From: Beijerinckiaceae bacterium | GTDB lineage: Bacteria; Pseudomonadota; Alphaproteobacteria; Rhizobiales; Beijerinckiaceae | Length of the DNA: 64,000 bases | Assembly: GCA_009773635.1 (NCBI GenBank) | Contig: WSYC01000013.1 | Span: 1 to 64,000 of the forward strand | Reading direction: 5' to 3' | Part shown: piece by piece, positions 59,739-64,000 of the stretch | Layout of the letters: every line of letters starts with the position of its first letter | Numbering within the stretch: the first letter of the stretch is position 1 | Position numbers and translations under genes: made by a program | The notes under the pieces: model-generated | Database searches by the model: none | What the model was told of the DNA's origin: nothing | Seen by the model: the letters and a program-made list of their open reading frames with translations, nothing else

Positions 59739-60680
59739 ATGACCATATTGATCGCCATTCAGGGCTGGAAACCGGAGCCCTGGCTCGAGCGTTTCCGCCG
59801 CCTCGGCACGGGCCGGACCATCATCGACGCGCGCGAACCCTTCGACCCCGCCGCCATCCGTTTCGCGGCAGTCTGGAAGCCGCAGCCGGGATTGCTCGGG
59901 CGCTTGCCGAATCTGAAAGGCATCTTCAATCTCGGCGCGGGGGTCGATGCTCTCCTTGCGGATACGACCCTGCCGGATCGGCCGATTTTCAGGATCGTGA
60001 ACCCGGATCTCACCAAGCGCATGACGGAATGGGTGAGCTTGCAGGTGCTCTATCACATGCGGCAGATGCCGGCCTATCTCGCCCAGCAGCGCGAACGCCT
60101 GTGGCGCCCGCTCCCTCAACCGGGTGCGCATGAGGTTCGCGTCGGTATCATGGGCATGGGCGTTCTCGGCCGTGATTCGGCGGAGGTGCTGATGCGGCTC
60201 GGCTTTCAGGTCGCGGGCTGGTCGCGCTCACGGCAGGCCATTCCGGGCATGGACTCCTTCGCCGGTTCCGACGAGTTGTCCGCTTTCCTCGCGCGGACCG
60301 ACATCCTCGTCTCGCTGTTGCCGCTGACCGAGGATACGCGCGGCATCCTCAGCCGCGATCTGCTGGCACAACTGCCACAGAACGGCGCGCTCGGCGGGCC
60401 GTTCCTCATCAATGCCGGACGTGGCGGGCTTCAGGTCGAGGCGGATATCCTCGCCGCTCTGGATGACGGCACCCTGCTCGGCACCAGCCTTGATGTCTTC
60501 GACCCCGAACCCCTCGCACCCACAAGCCCGCTGTGGGCCCACCCGAGGGTGGTGATCACGCCGCATGTCTCCGCCGATTCGACACCGGATGGGCTTGTCG
60601 CCGGCGTTCTCGCGGATATCGCGGCCTTCGAGGCCGGCAAGACCTTGCCGAACCAGATCGACCGCAACACCGGCTACTAG
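59739..60680 (+). CDS. ghrA: Glyoxylate/hydroxypyruvate reductase A
   Basis: The 313-residue D-2-hydroxyacid dehydrogenase has VGIMGMGVLGRDSAEVLMRL (nucleotide fold), INAGRGGLQVEADILAALDD (catalytic Arg), DVFDPEPL (Glu) and HPRVVITPHVSADS (His). The N-terminus AVWKPQPGLLGRLPNLKGIF is typical of GhrA. It reduces glyoxylate to glycolate and hydroxypyruvate to glycerate. It is divergent from gcvP, and both act on glycine/glyoxylate metabolism. ATG 59739 was chosen over the upstream in-frame start. Confidence 0.93.
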   Translation: MTILIAIQGWKPEPWLERFRRLGTGRTIIDAREPFDPAAIRFAAVWKPQPGLLGRLPNLKGIFNLGAGVDALLADTTLPDRPIFRIVNPDLTKRMTEWVSLQVLYHMRQMPAYLAQQRERLWRPLPQPGAHEVRVGIMGMGVLGRDSAEVLMRLGFQVAGWSRSRQAIPGMDSFAGSDELSAFLARTDILVSLLPLTEDTRGILSRDLLAQLPQNGALGGPFLINAGRGGLQVEADILAALDDGTLLGTSLDVFDPEPLAPTSPLWAHPRVVITPHVSADSTPDGLVAGVLADIAAFEAGKTLPNQIDRNTGY

Positions 60681-60691
60681 GGCGCCCGACC

Positions 60692-61339
60692 TCAAAGCGT
60701 CTTCAGCAGCCCGGTCGTCACATCGAACATCGCGCCATGCAGCTGCAACTGGCCGCGGCCGTGCAGGATATTCACGCACGGGAAGGTCAGCAGGTTCTGG
60801 ATGGAGTTGCCGATCGAGGTCAGCGCCAGCCGCTCGGCGTAATCGTGATCGCTCTCGCCGGCCTGCGTTGGCAGAGTCTCGGCGGCGGGGGAGATCATCG
60901 TCATCCACTTGCCGATGAAATCGCCGGGCGAAAGCGCGTCGTCATCGGGGTTGCGGCTGCGGCGGACAAAGGCATGGATACCGCCGCAGCGGCCGTGCCC
61001 CATCACGACGATATGCTTGACCTTGAGCGCCTGGACCGCGAACTCGAGGGCCGCGGAGGTGCCATGCAGCTCGCCATCCGGCGAGTAGGGCGGCACGAGG
61101 TTGGCGACATTGCGCACCACGAACAGTTCGCCCGGGCGGGCATCGAAGATGACCTCCGGCGAGACGCGGCTGTCGCAGCAGGCGATGATCATGATTTCCG
61201 GGCGTTGGCCGTTTTCGGCCATCTCTTCGAAGCGGGTGCGTTCCTGCGGCAGCCGGGCCGATTTGAAGGCGGCATAGCCTTCGAGCAGACGGGTCGGAAA
61301 GGTCGGCTGGACGAGATCGCGACGGGTCGTGCTGGTCAT
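60692..61339 (-). CDS. Beta-class carbonic anhydrase
   Basis: The 215-residue enzyme has IACCDSRVSPEVIFDARPGE (zinc Cys and the Asp-Arg pair) and VMGHGRCGGIHAF (zinc His and Cys). It interconverts CO2 and bicarbonate. ATG 61339 follows AAAGGAGCG; the in-frame extension to 61372 has no ribosome-binding site. It converges with ghrA. Confidence 0.94.
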   Translation of the reverse strand: MTSTTRRDLVQPTFPTRLLEGYAAFKSARLPQERTRFEEMAENGQRPEIMIIACCDSRVSPEVIFDARPGELFVVRNVANLVPPYSPDGELHGTSAALEFAVQALKVKHIVVMGHGRCGGIHAFVRRSRNPDDDALSPGDFIGKWMTMISPAAETLPTQAGESDHDYAERLALTSIGNSIQNLLTFPCVNILHGRGQLQLHGAMFDVTTGLLKTL

Positions 61340-61535
61340 CAGATCGCTCCTTTCATTGCTTTGCAGCGGCATAAGCCTCAGCCTGCAGATGGCGTCAATG
61401 CAGGCGGCATCAGGACATGGGGCGCGGCTACGGTAAATCCACTCTTGAACTCACATCACAAACACCGTTCGATCAGGGTGATCCGGACCCGTCCCGGGTG
61501 CGAATCACTGCCAGATCGCTCAGAAAGGTCGCTCC

Positions 61536-62414
61536 ATGTCTGTTCCGTCCCCGCGCCGCCGATCGGTGCTCTATGTCCCCGCGATCAACGAGCGGGCGCT
61601 GGCGAAGGCCGCAACGCTTCCTGTCGATGCGGTCATTCTCGATCTTGAAGATGCCGTGGCACCCGAGGCCAAGGCTGAAGGCCGCAGCCGAGCGCGAGCC
61701 GCACTCGAAAGCGGGATTTTCGCAGGCAAGGAGGTCGTGATTCGCGTCAACGGCTTTCCGGAGAGCGGCGACGCGCCGGATCTTCTGGCGGATGATCTCG
61801 CCGAAATCGTGCAGGCCGGACCGCAGGCGATTCTCTTTCCGAAAATCCGGACACCGGCGGATGTCGAGCGCGCGCAGTCGGCGCTCGATCATCATTTCGC
61901 GGACGAATCGATCCGGGTCTGGCTGATGATTGAAACCCCGATGGCTGTTCTGCGGATCGCGGACATCGCCGCGATGGCGGAAGCCGAGGATACCCGCCTT
62001 GCCTGTCTGGTCATGGGCACCAACGATCTCGTGAAGGACATGCGCCTGCCGTCGACGCCCTCGCGGCTCGCCCTGCTGCACGCGCTCTCGGCCAGCGTTC
62101 TCGCCGCGCGGGCCTACGGCCTCGATATTCTCGATGGCGTCTACGGCGCAATCACGGACAGCGCCGGCTTCGAGGCCGAGTGCCTTCAGGGCAAGGGGTT
62201 GGGTTTTGATGGCAAGACGCTGATCCATCCCGGCCAGGTTGAGGCTGCAAACCGCCTGTTTTCACCCTCGGAGGCCGACCTTGCGGAAGCAATGGCGATT
62301 ATCGCGGCATTCGAGTTGCCGGAGAACGCTGGCAAGGGCGTGATCACCGTGGCCGGGCGCATGACCGAGCGCCTGCATTACGAGATCGCCAAGCGCCTCG
62401 TCTTGCGGCGGTGA
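61536..62414 (+). CDS. CitE/HpcH-type CoA-ester lyase
   Basis: The 292-residue TIM-barrel lyase has RRSVLYVPAINERALAKA, AVILDLEDAVAPEAK (Mg ligands), VIRVNGF, RVWLMIETPMAVLRIADIAA and GTNDLVKDM. It belongs to the citrate lyase beta / malyl-CoA lyase family, cleaving or forming acids such as (S)-malyl-CoA or citramalyl-CoA. The start follows AGAAAGG. The exact substrate cannot be read from the sequence. Confidence 0.88.
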   Translation: MSVPSPRRRSVLYVPAINERALAKAATLPVDAVILDLEDAVAPEAKAEGRSRARAALESGIFAGKEVVIRVNGFPESGDAPDLLADDLAEIVQAGPQAILFPKIRTPADVERAQSALDHHFADESIRVWLMIETPMAVLRIADIAAMAEAEDTRLACLVMGTNDLVKDMRLPSTPSRLALLHALSASVLAARAYGLDILDGVYGAITDSAGFEAECLQGKGLGFDGKTLIHPGQVEAANRLFSPSEADLAEAMAIIAAFELPENAGKGVITVAGRMTERLHYEIAKRLVLRR

Positions 62415-62417
62415 AGT

Positions 62418-62449
62418 CTGTCCGGCCAACCGCCCGGAGGGCCGGACAG
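62418..62449. terminator. Hairpin between the CitE-like and glycine-rich genes
   Basis: CTGTCCGGCC (62418-62427) is exactly complementary to GGCCGGACAG (62440-62449), with a 12-base loop. It sits between convergent genes and could end transcription from both sides, although no strong T-run follows. Confidence 0.55.
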
Positions 62450-62454
62450 CATGA

Positions 62455-62730
62455 TTATTTCTGCATCATATTGCGGACAACACCGACCAGCGCGAGCAGC
62501 ACGCCGCCGCCGACGCCGCCCGAGGCGATCGAACTGACGATACCGCCGACGCTCAGGCCGCCCGAGAGCAGGCCCGGAACAACCGCGCCGATCAATTGCG
62601 CACCGATGCCGCCGCCGATCACGCCTGCGACCGAATTCCAGAGTGTCCCCAAATCAAAACTTGGCATTGCCTTGCCGGCAACATTACCGCCGACCGCGCC
62701 GCTGATCAGCTGGATGATAAGGCTTTCCAT
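62455..62730 (-). CDS. Small glycine-rich membrane protein
   Basis: A 91-residue product with hydrophobic, Gly/Val-rich stretches (IGGGIGAQLIGAVVPGLLSG, then SIASGGVGGGVLLALVGVV) that look like glycine-zipper membrane helices, and a charged end RNMMQK. Similar short proteins occur in Hyphomicrobiales without a known function. ATG 62730 is preceded by GAGGGAC. Confidence 0.75.
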   Translation of the reverse strand: MESLIIQLISGAVGGNVAGKAMPSFDLGTLWNSVAGVIGGGIGAQLIGAVVPGLLSGGLSVGGIVSSIASGGVGGGVLLALVGVVRNMMQK

Positions 62731-62844
62731 GACTCGTCCCTCCCCTGTCCGCGCACATTCTCTGTGGCTGGATGCGACTAAAGTCGCAGATTCCGGGGAA
62801 ACAGCAAGCCTTTGATTCCGCAGCTGCCTCGGCGATTGCGCCGC

Positions 62845-63375
62845 TTATTTCAGCCGCGCGCGCTCGATGGCCTCGACAATCAGGCGTCGTGCCTCGGCGG
62901 CATCACCCCAGCCGAGGAGCTTGACCCATTTGCCGGGCTCGAGATCCTTGTAGTGCAGGAAGAAATGCTCGATCTGACGCCAGGAAATTTCCGGCAGATC
63001 CGTGTAGTTCACGACATTGGAATAGCGCTGCGTCAGCTTGTCCGAGGGCACCGCGATGATTTTCTCGTCACCGCCGCCGTCGTCTTCCATGCGCAGGACG
63101 CCGATCGGCTTCACGTTGATGACGGCGCCGGGGATGATCGGGCGTGTGTTGGCCACCAAAACGTCGATGGGGTCGCCGTCATCCGAGAGCGTATGCGGCA
63201 CGAAGCCATAGTTTCCGGGATAGCGCATCGGCGTATAGAGAAACCGGTCGACCACCAGCGTGCCGGCCTCCTTGTCCATCTCGTATTTGATGGGCTCGCC
63301 GCCGATCGGCACTTCGATGATCACATTGACATCGTGAGGGGGATTCTTGCCGATGGCGATGGCGTCGATGCGCAT
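62845..63375 (-). CDS. ppa: Inorganic pyrophosphatase
   Basis: The 176-residue family I enzyme has the signature [10 protein letters not shown] with its three metal-binding Asp, plus [18 protein letters not shown] and [11 protein letters not shown]. It splits pyrophosphate and pulls biosynthetic reactions forward. The length matches bacterial hexameric enzymes. Confidence 0.97.
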   Translation of the reverse strand: MRIDAIAIGKNPPHDVNVIIEVPIGGEPIKYEMDKEAGTLVVDRFLYTPMRYPGNYGFVPHTLSDDGDPIDVLVANTRPIIPGAVINVKPIGVLRMEDDGGGDEKIIAVPSDKLTQRYSNVVNYTDLPEISWRQIEHFFLHYKDLEPGKWVKLLGWGDAAEARRLIVEAIERARLK

Positions 63376-63508
63376 GGGATCACTCCGATATTGTCCGGTC
63401 CGGTTGCTCTAGCCTTGTTTTTCGCACCGCACAATATAGCACTTTCGCAGGCTATCCCGGTCGGAATGCCGCTTTGCCATTCCAGGGACGGGATGCTAAG
63501 CGGCAAAA

Positions 63509-64000
63509 ATGGCTCGCGCTGATCGACCGATTGAATATTACGCTGCCCGCCGCGAACGGCGCGAGGCGCGCTGGAACCGCCCGATCGGCTCGATGCGGGA
63601 GCGGCTGCGCGCCTGGGCCGATCTCCTGTTCGTCGATCATGGCATTTTACGGCTGGTGCATCTGAACACCCACAAGGTCACAGGAAGCCTCTGGCGTTCG
63701 GCACAGCCATCCCCGCGCGATATCGCACGGATGGCAAGAGCGGGGCTGAAGACGATCGTGAACCTTCGTGGCGGGCGCAGTCACGGCGCCTGGCAGCTGG
63801 AGCGCGACGCCGCGGAACGGCATGGCATCGTGATTGTCGACTTCGTCCTGCGCTCCCGTGATGCCCCGGATCGTGATGCGCTGCTTCAGCTGCCCGCCTT
63901 TTTCGAAGGACTGCACTACCCGGCGCTGGCGCATTGCAAATCCGGCGCGGACCGGGCGGGACTGTTTGCCGCGCTCTACCTGCTCGTGGTCGAAAAAGCC
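63509..64000 (+). CDS. Tyrosine/dual-specificity phosphatase-like protein (C-terminus cut off)
   Basis: The 164 visible codons begin at ATG 63509 with a basic N-terminus (AARRERREARWNR). They include VTGSLWRSAQPSPRDIARMA, GLKTIVNLRGG and the phosphatase loop HCKSGADRAG, with catalytic Cys143 and Arg149 (HCx5R). This is the pattern of small bacterial cysteine phosphatases. The frame is still open at the window end. It is divergent from ppa. Confidence 0.85.
   Translation, partial: MARADRPIEYYAARRERREARWNRPIGSMRERLRAWADLLFVDHGILRLVHLNTHKVTGSLWRSAQPSPRDIARMARAGLKTIVNLRGGRSHGAWQLERDAAERHGIVIVDFVLRSRDAPDRDALLQLPAFFEGLHYPALAHCKSGADRAGLFAALYLLVVEKA

Overview
The window looks like a GC-rich alphaproteobacterial chromosome, most likely Hyphomicrobiales (Rhizobiales). 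The reasons are the gene order FYDLN-acid (TIGR02300) protein / aroA / cmk / rpsA, a class II-like EPSP synthase, an Irr-type iron-control palindrome, a PlcP/Agt lipid-remodelling pair with a Pho box, and generally alphaproteobacterial-looking proteins. This placement is inferred from content; no 16S gene is present.

Region 1 (1-7553) is the right end of a mobile genomic island. It holds the 3' tip of an IS5-type transposase gene, a serine resolvase with a res-like site, a Fic AMPylase behind an operator-like promoter, an orphan HigA-type antitoxin preceded by wrecked toxin DNA, small unknown proteins, an excisionase-like HTH protein, and an overlapping operon for a primase-like zinc-domain protein and a TOPRIM/P-loop ATPase. 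The island ends at the 3' end of tRNA-Ala(GGC) (7554-7629, minus). No integrase lies in the window, so the other end is outside it.

Region 2 (7630-22485) is core genome: FYDLN-acid protein, aroA, a cmk lacking its P-loop, five accessory genes (IYD-like nitroreductase, GNAT, rhomboid, XRE regulator plus DUF2975, lipoprotein), rpsA, polA, a DUF1176 protein, and the chromate genes chrB-chrA.

Region 3 (22608-34701) holds an AMACR-like enzyme, L-idonate and gluconate 5-dehydrogenases, a two-component system, a P1B ATPase with a changed metal motif under an Irr-like box, PlcP-Agt under a Pho box, a DUF2161 nuclease-fold protein, a YegD-like Hsp70 and a rhodanese.

Region 4 (34802-40684) holds an AfuBC-like ABC transporter without a binding protein, then hexR-zwf.

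Region 5 (40836-55567) is a phenylacetate island. It contains paaX, paaABCDE, a divergent paaG-paaI-paaK-tetR operon, and a branched-chain-amino-acid-type ABC transporter (SBP-HMGF) leading into paaZ. PaaK makes phenylacetyl-CoA, PaaABCDE epoxidises it, PaaG isomerises the epoxide to the oxepin and PaaZ opens the ring. The later beta-oxidation genes (paaF, paaH, paaJ) are not here.

Region 6 (55571-64000) holds an SDR gene coupled to gcvP under a tandem glycine riboswitch, ghrA, a beta-carbonic anhydrase, a CitE-like CoA-ester lyase, a small glycine-rich membrane protein, ppa, and a truncated tyrosine-phosphatase-like gene at the edge.
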